From Burkholderia sp. USMB20 (GTDB lineage: Bacteria; Pseudomonadota; Gammaproteobacteria; Burkholderiales; Burkholderiaceae): 64,000 bases of DNA. How positions within the stretch are numbered: position 1 is the first letter of the stretch; every line of letters starts with the position of its first letter. Both the position numbers and the translations under genes were made by a program. The DNA lies in contig NZ_JTAN02000020.1 in the NCBI RefSeq assembly GCF_000949135.2, positions 1 to 64,000 on the forward strand. Direction: 5' to 3'. Below the pieces are notes generated by a model. That model saw only the letters and a list, made by a program, of their open reading frames with translations. It did not search any database and had not been told where the DNA came from. Below are positions 9,501-18,951 of this stretch, in pieces.

Positions 9501-10247
9501 GTGGCCGATTCCTCGCTGGCCGGGCCCGCAGCCGACGGCGCGGTCCGTTTCGCGACGCCGCGCATCGACGCGGCACTGATCGACCTCGACGGCACGATGG
9601 TCGACACGGCCGACGATTTCACGGCCGGGCTGAACGGAATGCTCGCGCAGCTCGGCGCGCCGGCCACGTCGCGCGACGAGGTGATCGGCTACGTCGGCAA
9701 GGGCTCCGAGCATCTGATCCAGAGCGTGCTGAAGCCGCGCTTCACGCCCGACGAAGCGCACGCGCGCTTCGACGACGCGCTCGCGATCTACCAGACCGAG
9801 TACGCGAAGGTCAACGGCCGCCACACGCGTCTCTATCCGGACGTCGCAACCGGCCTCGATGCGTTGCGCACGGCCGGCATCCGGCTCGCATGCGTGACGA
9901 ACAAGCCGCACCGCTTCGCGGTCGAGCTGCTCGAGCAATACGGGCTGATCGATCGCTTCGGCATCGTGCTCGGCGGCGACAGCGTCGCGCGCAAGAAGCC
10001 CGATCCGCTGCCGATGCTGACGGCGTGCGAAGCGCTCGGCGTCGCGCCGGACGCGGCGGTCGCGATCGGCGACTCGGAAAACGACGCGCTGGCGGGCCGC
10101 GCGGCCGGGATGGCGACGCTGACGGTGCCATACGGCTACAACCACGGCAAAGCTATACAAACGATAAATTCGGATGGTATAGTCGATTCGTTGCTGGTCG
10201 CAGCCCGCGCGATCACCGCGCACAACGCCGGCCGGCCAACCCTCTGA
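9501..10247 (+). CDS. gph: Phosphoglycolate phosphatase
   Basis: A 248-residue HAD-superfamily phosphatase that removes phosphate from 2-phosphoglycolate. HAD motif I is DLDGTMVDT with the nucleophile at D28 and D30; motif II is CVTNKPH; motifs III and IV appear as KKPDPLPML and IGDSENDALAGRAAG. I chose the GTG at 9501 because it has GGAG at 9489-9492; another GTG at 9465 lies inside rpe and would add 12 unrelated residues. The last 35 codons are unusually AT-rich around 10151-10190 and may contain the promoter of the downstream trp leader. Confidence 0.93.
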   Translation: MADSSLAGPAADGAVRFATPRIDAALIDLDGTMVDTADDFTAGLNGMLAQLGAPATSRDEVIGYVGKGSEHLIQSVLKPRFTPDEAHARFDDALAIYQTEYAKVNGRHTRLYPDVATGLDALRTAGIRLACVTNKPHRFAVELLEQYGLIDRFGIVLGGDSVARKKPDPLPMLTACEALGVAPDAAVAIGDSENDALAGRAAGMATLTVPYGYNHGKAIQTINSDGIVDSLLVAARAITAHNAGRPTL

Positions 10248-10264
10248 TTATTTCTTCCATCCGC

Positions 10265-10339
10265 ATGTTTCTGAATAAAAAACGGAGTCTGAGCAGCATC
10301 GACCGGGGAGCCTGGCCCTGGCGTCGCTGGTCGCGCTAA
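10265..10339 (+). CDS. trpL: Trp leader peptide of the trpE attenuator
   Basis: A 24-codon open frame ending MFLNKKRS... ...GAWPWRRWSR with three tryptophans in six residues (WPWRRW, codons 17-22) followed by a stop at 10337-10339. It lies 18 bases after gph and is immediately followed by mutually exclusive hairpins and a U-run, exactly the layout of a ribosome-mediated trp attenuator. No good Shine-Dalgarno sequence is visible before the ATG, so translation initiation may be weak or use another signal. The gene name is given by function; I did not compare it with described leaders. Confidence 0.82.
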   Translation: MFLNKKRSLSSIDRGAWPWRRWSR

Positions 10340-10385
10340 CCTCTTCGATGAGGTACGCTGAGGCACGTCTTCAGCGCCGTTTTTT
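10295..10385 (+). promoter_or_regulatory. Tryptophan transcription attenuator
   Basis: Three alternative hairpins can be drawn by eye. Hairpin 1:2 pairs AGC-AT-CGACC (10295-10304) with GGTCG-C-GCT (10329-10337) and puts the Trp codons in its loop. Hairpin 2:3 (antiterminator) pairs GCG...ACCTC (10333-10343) with GAGGT-A-CGC (10350-10358). Hairpin 3:4 (terminator) pairs CGCTGAGG (10356-10363) with CTTCAGCG-type arm 10369-10376, one G-U pair, with GG/CC extending it around a bulge, and is followed by T6 at 10380-10385. Hairpins 2:3 and 3:4 share 10356-10358, so they exclude each other. Ribosome stalling at the Trp codons would free region 2 and allow read-through into trpE. Confidence 0.82.
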
Positions 10386-10605
10386 ATCTCGCTGCGCAGC
10401 CGCGCGCCGATCGTCGCACCACCTCGAGTTCTACCGCGTCCGAACGCTTGCGTTCAGGACCGGCCGCAGGCTCGCGACGTTCACGCCCGGCGTGCCGGCC
10501 GGCAACAGGCACTTCTCGATCGACCGCCCTTTCGCCGACGGCAGCCCGCGCAGCGTCAAGTGATCCCTGGCGCACGCCGCCGCTCGTCCCGAACAGGACC
10601 GGAAC
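10386..10605 (+). other. Long untranslated spacer between attenuator and trpE
   Basis: About 220 bases separate the attenuator U-run from the trpE start. No credible gene or further terminator hairpin is visible. It would be the 5' untranslated part of the read-through mRNA; the length is unusual for a trp leader. Confidence 0.5.
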
Positions 10606-12099
10606 ATGACCGAACTCGAATTCCAATCGCTTGCGAACGAAGGCTACAACCGCATCCCGCTGATCGCGGAAGCGCTCGCCGACCTCGAAACGCCGCTGTC
10701 CCTCTACCTGAAGCTGGCCCAGCCTGAACGCGCGGGCGCCAACTCGTTCCTGCTCGAGTCGGTGGTCGGCGGCGAACGCTTCGGCCGCTATTCGTTCATC
10801 GGCCTGCCCGCCCGCACGCTGGTGCGCACCCGCAACGGCGTGTCCGAAGTGGTGCGCGGCGGCCAGGTCGTCGAGACGCACGACGGCGACCCGTTCGAAT
10901 TCATCGAGTCGTTCCAGGCGCGCTTCAAGGTGGCGCAGCGCCCGGGCCTGCCGCGCTTCTGCGGTGGCCTCGCCGGCTATTTCGGTTACGACGCGGTGCG
11001 CTACATCGAGAAGAAGCTCGCGAACACCGCGCCGCGCGACGATCTCGGCCTGCCCGACATCCAGCTGCTGCTCACCGAAGAAGTCGCGGTGATCGACAAC
11101 CTCGCCGGCAAGCTCTATCTGATCATCTATGCGGACCCGGCCCAGCCGGAAGCCTATACGAAGGCCAAGCAGCGCCTGCGCGAGCTGAAGCAGCGCCTGC
11201 GCACGACCGTGCAGCCGCCCGTCACGTCGGCGAGTGTGCGCACCGAGACGTTCCGCGAGTTCAAGAAGGAAGACTATCTGGCCGCCGTGCGCCAGGCGAA
11301 GGAATACATCGCGGCCGGCGAACTGATGCAGATCCAGGTCGGCCAGCGTCTGACGAAGCCGTATCGCGACAATCCGCTGTCGCTGTATCGCGCGCTGCGT
11401 TCGCTGAATCCGTCGCCGTACATGTACTACTACAACTTCGGCGATTTCCACGTGGTCGGCGCATCGCCGGAAATCCTGGTGCGCCAGGAAAAGCGCGGCG
11501 AAGACCAGATCGTCACGATCCGTCCGCTCGCCGGCACGCGTCCGCGCGGCAACACGCCCGAGCGCGATGCGGAACTCGCGACCGAACTGCTGAACGATCC
11601 GAAGGAAATCGCCGAGCACGTGATGCTGATCGACCTCGCGCGCAACGACGTCGGCCGCATCGCGGAAATCGGCTCGGTGCAGGTGACCGACAAAATGGTG
11701 ATCGAAAAGTACTCGCACGTGCAGCACATCGTCAGCTCGGTCGAAGGCAAGCTGAAGCCCGGCATGACGAACTACGACGTGCTGCGCGCGACGTTCCCGG
11801 CCGGCACGCTGTCCGGCGCGCCGAAGGTGCGCGCGATGGAACTGATCGACGAGCTCGAGCCGATCAAGCGCGGGCTGTACGGCGGCGCCGTCGGCTACCT
11901 GTCGTTCTCGGGCGAGATGGATCTCGCGATCGCGATCCGCACGGGCCTGATCCACAACGGCAACCTGTATGTGCAAGCGGCAGCCGGCGTCGTCGCGGAC
12001 TCGGTGCCCGAATCCGAATGGCAAGAGACCGAGAACAAGGCGCGCGCGGTGCTGCGTGCGGCCGAACAGGTCCAGGACGGCCTCGATAGCGACTTCTGA
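10606..12099 (+). CDS. trpE: Anthranilate synthase component I
   Basis: A 497-residue chorismate-utilising enzyme that makes anthranilate from chorismate with ammonia from TrpG, the first step of tryptophan synthesis. The N-terminal part has the Trp-binding LLES motif ([17 protein letters not shown]), the site of feedback inhibition. The C-terminal catalytic region shows [47 protein letters not shown] and [18 protein letters not shown]. It is the first structural gene after the attenuator, and trpG starts 13 bases after its stop. Confidence 0.97.
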   Translation: MTELEFQSLANEGYNRIPLIAEALADLETPLSLYLKLAQPERAGANSFLLESVVGGERFGRYSFIGLPARTLVRTRNGVSEVVRGGQVVETHDGDPFEFIESFQARFKVAQRPGLPRFCGGLAGYFGYDAVRYIEKKLANTAPRDDLGLPDIQLLLTEEVAVIDNLAGKLYLIIYADPAQPEAYTKAKQRLRELKQRLRTTVQPPVTSASVRTETFREFKKEDYLAAVRQAKEYIAAGELMQIQVGQRLTKPYRDNPLSLYRALRSLNPSPYMYYYNFGDFHVVGASPEILVRQEKRGEDQIVTIRPLAGTRPRGNTPERDAELATELLNDPKEIAEHVMLIDLARNDVGRIAEIGSVQVTDKMVIEKYSHVQHIVSSVEGKLKPGMTNYDVLRATFPAGTLSGAPKVRAMELIDELEPIKRGLYGGAVGYLSFSGEMDLAIAIRTGLIHNGNLYVQAAAGVVADSVPESEWQETENKARAVLRAAEQVQDGLDSDF

Positions 12100-12112
12100 C
12101 CGGAGACTGACC

Positions 12113-12712
<600 letters not shown>

Positions 12713-12725
12713 CGGGAGACGCACG

Positions 12726-13757
12726 ATGACGATTACCCCGCAGGAAGCGCTGCAACGCACGATCGAGCACCGCGAGATCTTCCACGACGAAATGCTGCAC
12801 CTGATGCGGCTCATCATGCGCGGCGACATGTCGCCCGTGATGGCGGCCGCGATCATCACCGGGCTGCGCGTGAAGAAGGAGACGATCGGCGAGATCGCCG
12901 CCGCCGCGACCGTGATGCGCGAATTCGCGAACCACGTCGAAGTGCAGGACAACTCGAACTTCGTCGACATCGTCGGCACGGGCGGCGACGGCGCGCACAC
13001 GTTCAACATCTCGACCGCGTCGATGTTCATCACGGCGGCGGCCGGCGCGAAGGTCGCGAAGCACGGCAACCGCGGCGTGTCGAGCAAGTCCGGCAGCGCC
13101 GACGTGCTCGAGGCGCTCGGCGTGAACATCGACCTGCAGCCCGACCAGGTTGCCGCATCGATCGCCGAAACCGGCATGGGCTTCATGTTCGCGCCGAACC
13201 ATCATCCGGCGATGAAGAACATCGCGGCCGTGCGCCGCGAGCTCGGCGTGCGGACGATCTTCAACATTCTCGGCCCGCTGACCAATCCGGCCGGCGCGCC
13301 GAACCAGCTGATGGGCGTGTTCCACCCCGACCTCGTCGGCATCCAGGTGCGCGTGATGCAGCGCCTCGGCGCGCAGCACGTGCTGGTCGTGTACGGCAAG
13401 GACGGGATGGATGAAGTATCGCTGGGCGCCGCGACGCTCGTCGGCGAATTGCGCGACGGCAAGGTGCACGAATACGAGATCCATCCGGAGGACTTCGGCC
13501 TGCAGATGGTATCGAACCGCACGCTGAAGGTGGAAAATGCCGAGGAATCGCGCACGATGCTGCTCGGCGCGCTGGACAACCAGCCGGGTGTCGCACGCGA
13601 GATCGTCACGCTGAACGCGGGCACCGCGCTCTACGCAGCCAATATCGCCGAATCGATCGCCGACGGCATCCAGCTCGCCCGCGAAGCGATCGCGAGCGGC
13701 AAGGCACGCGCGAAGGTCGACGAACTCGTGCGCTTCACGCAGCAGTTCAAGCGCTGA
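12726..13757 (+). CDS. trpD: Anthranilate phosphoribosyltransferase
   Basis: A 343-residue enzyme that joins anthranilate to PRPP, the second committed step of tryptophan synthesis. The PRPP-binding glycine-rich loop [14 protein letters not shown] lies at about residues 82-95, and the family segments [22 protein letters not shown] and [25 protein letters not shown] follow. A strong GGGAGA ribosome binding site precedes the ATG. The order trpE-trpG-trpD-trpC as one unit, apart from trpFBA, is typical of betaproteobacteria. Confidence 0.97.
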   Translation: MTITPQEALQRTIEHREIFHDEMLHLMRLIMRGDMSPVMAAAIITGLRVKKETIGEIAAAATVMREFANHVEVQDNSNFVDIVGTGGDGAHTFNISTASMFITAAAGAKVAKHGNRGVSSKSGSADVLEALGVNIDLQPDQVAASIAETGMGFMFAPNHHPAMKNIAAVRRELGVRTIFNILGPLTNPAGAPNQLMGVFHPDLVGIQVRVMQRLGAQHVLVVYGKDGMDEVSLGAATLVGELRDGKVHEYEIHPEDFGLQMVSNRTLKVENAEESRTMLLGALDNQPGVAREIVTLNAGTALYAANIAESIADGIQLAREAIASGKARAKVDELVRFTQQFKR

Positions 13758-13786
13758 CTCCCTTTACGAATCAAGCAGGAACCCAC

Positions 13787-14572
13787 ATGAGCGACATTCT
13801 CGACCGAATCATCGCCGTCAAGCGCGAAGAAGTCGCGGCGGCCATGCGCAGCACGCCGCTCGAGGCACTGAAACTGGACGCATCGGCGCGCGACCTGCGC
13901 GACTTCGTCGGTGCACTGCGCGCGAAGCAGGCAGCGGGCCAGGCGGCGGTAATCGCCGAAGTGAAGAAGGCGAGCCCGTCGAAGGGCGTGCTGCGCGAGC
14001 ATTTCGTGCCGGCCGACATCGCGCGCTCGTATGCGGCCCACGGCGCGGCGTGCCTGTCGGTGCTGACCGACGAGCAATTCTTCCAGGGCAGCGTCCGCTA
14101 TCTCGAGGAAGCGCGTGCGGCGTGCACGCTGCCGGTGCTGCGCAAGGACTTCATCGTCGACGCGTACCAGATCCTCGAGGCGCGCGCGATGGGTGCCGAC
14201 GCGATCCTGCTGATCGCGGCCGCGCTCGACACGCCGCTGATGCAGGACCTCGAGGCGTACGCGCACTCGCTCGGCCTCGCGGTGCTGGTCGAAGTTCACG
14301 ACCGCGACGAGATGGAACAGGCGCTGACGCTGAAGACGCCGCTGCTCGGCATCAACAACCGCAACCTGCGCACGTTCGAGACGACGATCCAGACCACGCT
14401 CGACATGCTCGACATGATTCCGCCGGACCGCATGGTCGTGACCGAGTCGGGCATCCTGTCGCGCACCGACGTCGACACGATGCGCGCGGCGAACGTGAAC
14501 GCGTTCCTCGTCGGCGAAGCGTTCATGCGCGCCGACCAGCCGGGCGAGGAACTGGCGCGGATGTTCTTCTGA
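13787..14572 (+). CDS. trpC: Indole-3-glycerol phosphate synthase
   Basis: A 261-residue TIM-barrel enzyme that cyclises carboxyphenylamino-deoxyribulose phosphate to indole-3-glycerol phosphate. Active-site segments visible are [14 protein letters not shown] (catalytic Lys), [41 protein letters not shown] and VTESGI. It is monofunctional: no phosphoribosylanthranilate isomerase domain is fused. The stop codon TGA overlaps the ATG of the next gene by one base (TGATG), implying translational coupling to the CYTH protein. Confidence 0.97.
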   Translation: MSDILDRIIAVKREEVAAAMRSTPLEALKLDASARDLRDFVGALRAKQAAGQAAVIAEVKKASPSKGVLREHFVPADIARSYAAHGAACLSVLTDEQFFQGSVRYLEEARAACTLPVLRKDFIVDAYQILEARAMGADAILLIAAALDTPLMQDLEAYAHSLGLAVLVEVHDRDEMEQALTLKTPLLGINNRNLRTFETTIQTTLDMLDMIPPDRMVVTESGILSRTDVDTMRAANVNAFLVGEAFMRADQPGEELARMFF

Positions 14573-15198
14573 TGGCGATCGAAAAGGAAATCAAGCTCGC
14601 ACTGCCGGCCGGCCAGGCCGATGCGGCGCGGCGCTTTTTCGAGACGCTGACCGGCGAAACCGGTAACGTGATCGCGCTGGCGAACGTCTACTACGACACG
14701 CCCGACCTCGCGCTGGCGCGCTCGAAGAGCGCGGTGCGCGTGCGCCGCACGCCGCACGGCTGGCTGCAGACCTTCAAGACGGTCGGCAGCGCGGAAGCCG
14801 GCCTGCATCGCCGCCATGAATGGGAATTGCCCGTCGCCGGCGATGCGCTCGAAATCGATGCGCTGGTCACCGCGTGCGACGTGCCGGAGGCTGCCGGCGC
14901 GCTGCGCGATGCGGCGCCCGCGCTGCACGCACTGTTCCGGACGGATTTTTCGCGTACGCTGTGGCGCATCGCAATCGGCGGCGCAACCGTCGAGGCCGCG
15001 GTGGACGTCGGCGAGATCGTCGTCCAGGCGGAACACGATACGCGCCGCGAACCGATCAGCGAAATCGAACTCGAACTGATCGACGGCCCGGAAGCGGCGC
15101 TCGCGACACTCGCCGCCGAACTGCAGCAAGCGCTGCCGGGCCTCGCCCCCGAAAACATCAGCAAGGCGCAACGCGGCTACCGGCTGCGCGCGCAATAA
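14572..15198 (+). CDS. CYTH-domain protein (triphosphatase-like)
   Basis: A 208-residue CYTH-domain protein. The metal-binding signature EXEXK is present as EKEIK at residues 4-8, followed by YYDTPDLALARSKSAVRVRR, LQTFKT, RHEWELPV and EIELEL near the C-terminus, which line the triphosphate tunnel. Relatives hydrolyse inorganic triphosphate or act as adenylate cyclases; the C-terminal CHAD domain found in some is absent. The precise substrate cannot be read from the sequence. The start overlaps the trpC stop by one base, so it should be expressed with the trp genes, though no role in tryptophan synthesis is known. Confidence 0.82.
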   Translation: MAIEKEIKLALPAGQADAARRFFETLTGETGNVIALANVYYDTPDLALARSKSAVRVRRTPHGWLQTFKTVGSAEAGLHRRHEWELPVAGDALEIDALVTACDVPEAAGALRDAAPALHALFRTDFSRTLWRIAIGGATVEAAVDVGEIVVQAEHDTRREPISEIELELIDGPEAALATLAAELQQALPGLAPENISKAQRGYRLRAQ

Positions 15199-15211
15199 AC
15201 CCGCATCACGC

Positions 15212-16153
15212 ATGGCAACCCGCAAGACTCTCCGCACGCCGCAGCAGGCGTCGCTGTTCGATGATCCCGTGCCGGAAACGGCGCAGGACGATGTTCCCGC
15301 CCCGGCGCCTGCGCCGGCCGCAGCCGGGCGCAAGCCCGCAAAGAAGGCCGCGGCCGCCGCGCCGGTTTCCGCCGGGCCGCAGCCCGCTGCCGCCGACGCT
15401 CCCGGCACTCCCGCCGCCCCTGTTGTCGCGGATGTCCCGCACCTCGCCGCGCAATTCGACGCGCTGCCGGCCGTCTGGCGCGACGTGCTGAAACCCTTCA
15501 CCGACAGCGACGCGTATGCGCCGCTGTGCCGCTTCGTCGACGACGAACGCGCGGCCGGCAAGACGGTCTACCCGACCGACGTGTTCCGCGCGCTGCGCCT
15601 GACGAGCCCGGACGACGTGAAGATCGTGATCCTCGGCCAGGACCCGTACCACGGCGACGACCGCGGCACGCCGCAGGCGCACGGCCTCGCGTTCTCGGTG
15701 CCGCCGGCCGTGCGCACGCCGCCGTCGCTGCGCAACATCTTCAAGGAGATCGCCGCGAATTTCGGCCACGACACGCCGCGTCACGGCTGCCTCGATACCT
15801 GGGCGCGCCAGGGCGTGCTGCTGCTCAACACCGTCCTGACGGTCGAGCGCGGTGCGGCCGCGAGCCACGCGAAGCGCGGCTGGGAGCAATGCACGGACAC
15901 GCTGATCCGCGAACTCGCCAACCGCCATCGCGGCCTCGTGTTCATGCTGTGGGGCGCGCATGCGCAGGCCAAGCGCGCGCTGTTCGACGCGAACGCGCAC
16001 TGCGTGCTCGAGGCGCCGCATCCGTCGCCGCTGTCCGCTCACCGCGGCTTCCTCGGTTGCCGCCACTTCGCGCTCGCGAACGACTACCTGGCCGACGCGG
16101 GGCGCGAGCCGATCGACTGGCGCCTGCCGGAGGTGGCCGAAACGCTTGCGTAA
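15212..16153 (+). CDS. ung: Uracil-DNA glycosylase with extended N-terminal tail
   Basis: A family 1 uracil-DNA glycosylase of 313 residues that removes uracil from DNA to start base-excision repair. The water-activating loop GQDPYHGDD has D144 and H147, and the DNA-intercalation loop is HPSPLSAHRG near residue 270. The catalytic core starts at about residue 78. The first 77 residues are an Ala/Pro-rich tail absent from the E. coli enzyme, and inside it QASLF (12-16) resembles the beta sliding clamp-binding motif QL(S/D)LF. It follows the CYTH gene by 13 bases and ends at a strong terminator. Confidence 0.95.
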   Translation: MATRKTLRTPQQASLFDDPVPETAQDDVPAPAPAPAAAGRKPAKKAAAAAPVSAGPQPAAADAPGTPAAPVVADVPHLAAQFDALPAVWRDVLKPFTDSDAYAPLCRFVDDERAAGKTVYPTDVFRALRLTSPDDVKIVILGQDPYHGDDRGTPQAHGLAFSVPPAVRTPPSLRNIFKEIAANFGHDTPRHGCLDTWARQGVLLLNTVLTVERGAAASHAKRGWEQCTDTLIRELANRHRGLVFMLWGAHAQAKRALFDANAHCVLEAPHPSPLSAHRGFLGCRHFALANDYLADAGREPIDWRLPEVAETLA

Positions 16154-16202
16154 CCGCGTTGCGCATTTAGCGCTTCACGTTTCGCTTTCGTCCGCATCAA
16201 GC

Positions 16203-16240
16203 AAAAACGCCGCGTCCCTTTCGGGACGCGGCGTTTTTTT
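16203..16240. terminator. Bidirectional terminator after ung
   Basis: The stem ACGCCGCGTCCC (16207-16218) pairs perfectly with 16223-16234 around the loop TTTC, flanked by A5 on one side and T7 on the other. It should stop the ung transcript on the plus strand and the azoreductase transcript on the minus strand. Confidence 0.93.
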
Positions 16241-16281
16241 CATCCGTCGGACGCAGCGGGTGCAGCGCACCCGCGTCGGCC

Positions 16282-16878
16282 TCAGACGGCAGCGATCGCT
16301 TCGCGTGCGCTGGCGAGCGCGGCGCTCTGCGCATCCGGCCCGAGGTTCAGGCCTTCAGCGTGGATGAAGTTCACGTCGGTCAGGCCGATGAAGCCGAGGA
16401 ACGAGCGCAGGTACGGCGTCTGGCTGTCGTTCGGCGTACCCAGGTACTTGCCGCCGCGGGCCGTCACCACGTGAACCTTCTTGCCCTTGATCAGGCCTTC
16501 CGGACCGTTCTCGGTGTAGCGGAACGTGACGCCTGCGCGGGCGATCCAGTCGAAATACGTCTTCAGTTGCGACGACACGCCGAAGTTGTACATCGGTGCG
16601 CCGATCACGATGATGTCGGCGGCTTGCAGTTCGGCGATCAGCGCATCGCTCTTCGCGACGATCGCATTCTGTTCCGCGCTGCGCTGGTCGGCCGGCGTGA
16701 AGAATGCGCCGAGCACCGATTCATCGAGGTGCGGCAGCGCGTCGGCCAGCAGGTCGCGAACCACGACCTTCGAACCGGGGTTCGATTGTTGCAGCTTTGC
16801 CGTCAGTTCGTTGGCCAGCAGCGTGGATTGCGCACCTTGCGAGCGCGCCGCGGAATTGATTTGCAGAATGGTCGTCAT
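16282..16878 (-). CDS. azoR: FMN-dependent NADH-azoreductase
   Basis: A 198-residue flavodoxin-fold quinone/azo reductase of the AzoR family, acting in the cytoplasm with FMN and NADH. Family segments are [15 protein letters not shown] (phosphate of FMN), [41 protein letters not shown], split here by the known FMN contact MYNFG, and VTARGGKY. The ATG at 16878 gives MTTILQINS as expected; the frame is open farther upstream but without homology. Physiological substrates are likely quinones. It is monocistronic. Confidence 0.92.
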   Translation of the reverse strand: MTTILQINSAARSQGAQSTLLANELTAKLQQSNPGSKVVVRDLLADALPHLDESVLGAFFTPADQRSAEQNAIVAKSDALIAELQAADIIVIGAPMYNFGVSSQLKTYFDWIARAGVTFRYTENGPEGLIKGKKVHVVTARGGKYLGTPNDSQTPYLRSFLGFIGLTDVNFIHAEGLNLGPDAQSAALASAREAIAAV

Positions 16879-17025
16879 GTCAGGCTCCGGTTTGGTTGCG
16901 CTTCGGTAGCGCGAGTGACGCCATTGTGCGTGGCCGCATGGCCGCGAAAAAGCGGGTTCAGGGCGACGGATTGTTGCAGCAACAGAACAATCCATGATCG
17001 CGCCCCGAAACCCGCCCGTGCATGC

Positions 17026-18825
17026 TCAGCCCTTCAGCCAGGCTTCGCGGGCCTTCTGCGCGGCAGCCGGTTTCGCGGCGGCCGCGAGCCGGTAGCGCGC
17101 GATTTCCGGCCCGTCCAGTTTCAGTTTCGCGGTCCGCAGCTCGTCGCGGCGGAATACGTGCACCTCGACCTTGTCGCCCGGCCGGTAACGCGCGAGCAGC
17201 ATGTCGAGGTTCGTGCCGGTGACGCGCAGCCCGTCGAGCGCGATCAGCGTGTCGCCCGCCGACAGCCCCGCGCGATGCGCGCCGCCGCCTTCGTAGACCG
17301 CCGCCAGCGTGCAGTCCGCGCCGCCGCGCAGCCGCGCGCCGATGGTCGGCTTCGCGGTCGCACCCGCTGCAACCTCCGGCGTGAGCGTCACGCCGAACGG
17401 CGCGAGCAGGTCGGCGAGCGGCAGGTCGCGCGTGCCGTGCACGGCGTCGGCGAACAGCCGGCCGAGCGCCACGCCCGTCGCTTCCTCGATCAGCGTGTCG
17501 ACCTCGTTTTCCTCGACACCCGCCTGCTTGCCGCGATAGAACTCGCGGCCGTAGCGTTGCCACAGCAGACGCATCACGTCGTCGAGCGACTTGCGGTTGC
17601 GCGTCTGCGCGCGGATCGCGAGATCGAACGCAAGCGCGACGAGCGAACCCTTCGTGTAATAGCTGACGATCGCGTTGGTCGCGTTCTCGTCCTGACGGTA
17701 GTACTTGATCCACGCGTCGAACGAGCTGTCCGCGACGCTCTGCTTCAGGCGCCCCGTACCGCGCAGCACGCCGCCGACGGTACGGCCGAGCGCCGCGAAA
17801 TATTCGTCCTGCGACATCAGTCCGCTGCGCACCAGCATCAGGTCGTCGTAATACGACGTGAAGCCTTCGAACAGCCACAGCAGCGACGTGTAGTTTTCGC
17901 GCGCGAGGTCGTACGGCACGAACGCGGCCGGTTTGATGCGCTTCACGTTCCACGTATGGAAATACTCGTGGCTGCAAAGGCCGAGGTAAGTACGATAGCC
18001 TTCCGTCGTTTCCGACCGGCCCTTCACCGGCAGGTCGGTGCGGTTGCAGATCAGCGCGGTCGACGCACGGTGCTCGAGGCCGCCGTAGCCGTCGCTGACC
18101 GCGAGCGTCATGAACACGTAGCGGTCCATCGGCGCCTGCTTCGATTTCGGTTCGAACAGCGCGATCTGCGCTTCGCACACGCGCTTCAGGTCGGTGCGCA
18201 GCCGCTCCATGTCGAGCTGCGTCACGCGCCCGGCGATCACGATGTCGTGCGGCACACCGTGCGCGTCGAACGTCGCCAGCGCGAATTCGCCGATCGTCAC
18301 CGGATGGTCGGCGAGCTCGTCGTAGTTCGCTGCGCGATACGCGCCGAACCCGTAGCGCCTGGTCCCGCGTGCCTCGGGCAACGACGTGCCGACGCGCCAC
18401 GTGCGAAACGCCGGGCCCGCCGGTTTCGCGATGTCGACCTCGCATGGCGCATCCTCGCGGCCGGCGGCGCTCAGGAACACGGCCGTGGCGTTGAAGAAGC
18501 CGCCCGAGTCGTCGAGATACGCGGAGCGGACCGACAGGTCCCATGCGTACACGTCATAGCGCAACGTCAGCGCGCCGTTCACCGGCGCGGCCTGCCACGT
18601 GTTCTTGTCGGTTTTCGCGATCCGCACCTTGCGGCCCGCGTCGTTGAACGCGGCGAGCGTCACGATGTTGCGCGCGAACTCGCGCACGAGGTAGCTGCCC
18701 GGAATCCATACCGGCAGCGAGAAGCGCTGGCCTTCGGGATCGGGATCGGTGACCGTCACCGTCACTTCGAACAGGTGCGCGGCAAGATCTTTCGGGGCAA
18801 TCGAATAGCGGATCGGCTGGGTCAT
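17026..18825 (-). CDS. M61-family peptidase with PDZ domain
   Basis: A 599-residue peptidase of the M61 glycyl aminopeptidase family. The zinc motif HEYFH with its following TWNVKRIKP lies near residue 290, and the third ligand is probably in LFEGFTSYYDD about 25 residues later. A PDZ domain near residues 495-565 is shown by GGAHRAGLSAGDTLIALDGLRV. The N-terminal beta domain contains the segment VWIPGSYLVREFARN. No signal peptide is visible, so it seems cytoplasmic. Members trim glycine or small residues from peptide N-termini; the in vivo substrate is not known. The downstream gene order, dsbC-like then ubiH-like, is all on the minus strand. Confidence 0.9.
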   Translation of the reverse strand: MTQPIRYSIAPKDLAAHLFEVTVTVTDPDPEGQRFSLPVWIPGSYLVREFARNIVTLAAFNDAGRKVRIAKTDKNTWQAAPVNGALTLRYDVYAWDLSVRSAYLDDSGGFFNATAVFLSAAGREDAPCEVDIAKPAGPAFRTWRVGTSLPEARGTRRYGFGAYRAANYDELADHPVTIGEFALATFDAHGVPHDIVIAGRVTQLDMERLRTDLKRVCEAQIALFEPKSKQAPMDRYVFMTLAVSDGYGGLEHRASTALICNRTDLPVKGRSETTEGYRTYLGLCSHEYFHTWNVKRIKPAAFVPYDLARENYTSLLWLFEGFTSYYDDLMLVRSGLMSQDEYFAALGRTVGGVLRGTGRLKQSVADSSFDAWIKYYRQDENATNAIVSYYTKGSLVALAFDLAIRAQTRNRKSLDDVMRLLWQRYGREFYRGKQAGVEENEVDTLIEEATGVALGRLFADAVHGTRDLPLADLLAPFGVTLTPEVAAGATAKPTIGARLRGGADCTLAAVYEGGGAHRAGLSAGDTLIALDGLRVTGTNLDMLLARYRPGDKVEVHVFRRDELRTAKLKLDGPEIARYRLAAAAKPAAAQKAREAWLKG

Positions 18826-18951
18826 CGTGGCAATCGGTCGAAAATCGGACGGGAAATCAGACGGAATACGGCGGCGGAAACGAAGAGAGGCGCCGGCAGA
18901 GATCGCGGGCGCCCCTCGCTGGCCGGGCCGTGCGGCCCGGCGTGTCGCCGG

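Noticed and set aside
10276-10390. Long-range pairing of ATAAAAAACGG early in the trp leader with CCGTTTTTTAT at the U-run
   Set aside because: The 11-bp match is perfect, but A/T-rich pairs bracketing the whole leader are weaker than the local hairpins; it could compete with the terminator U-run but there is no evidence for it.
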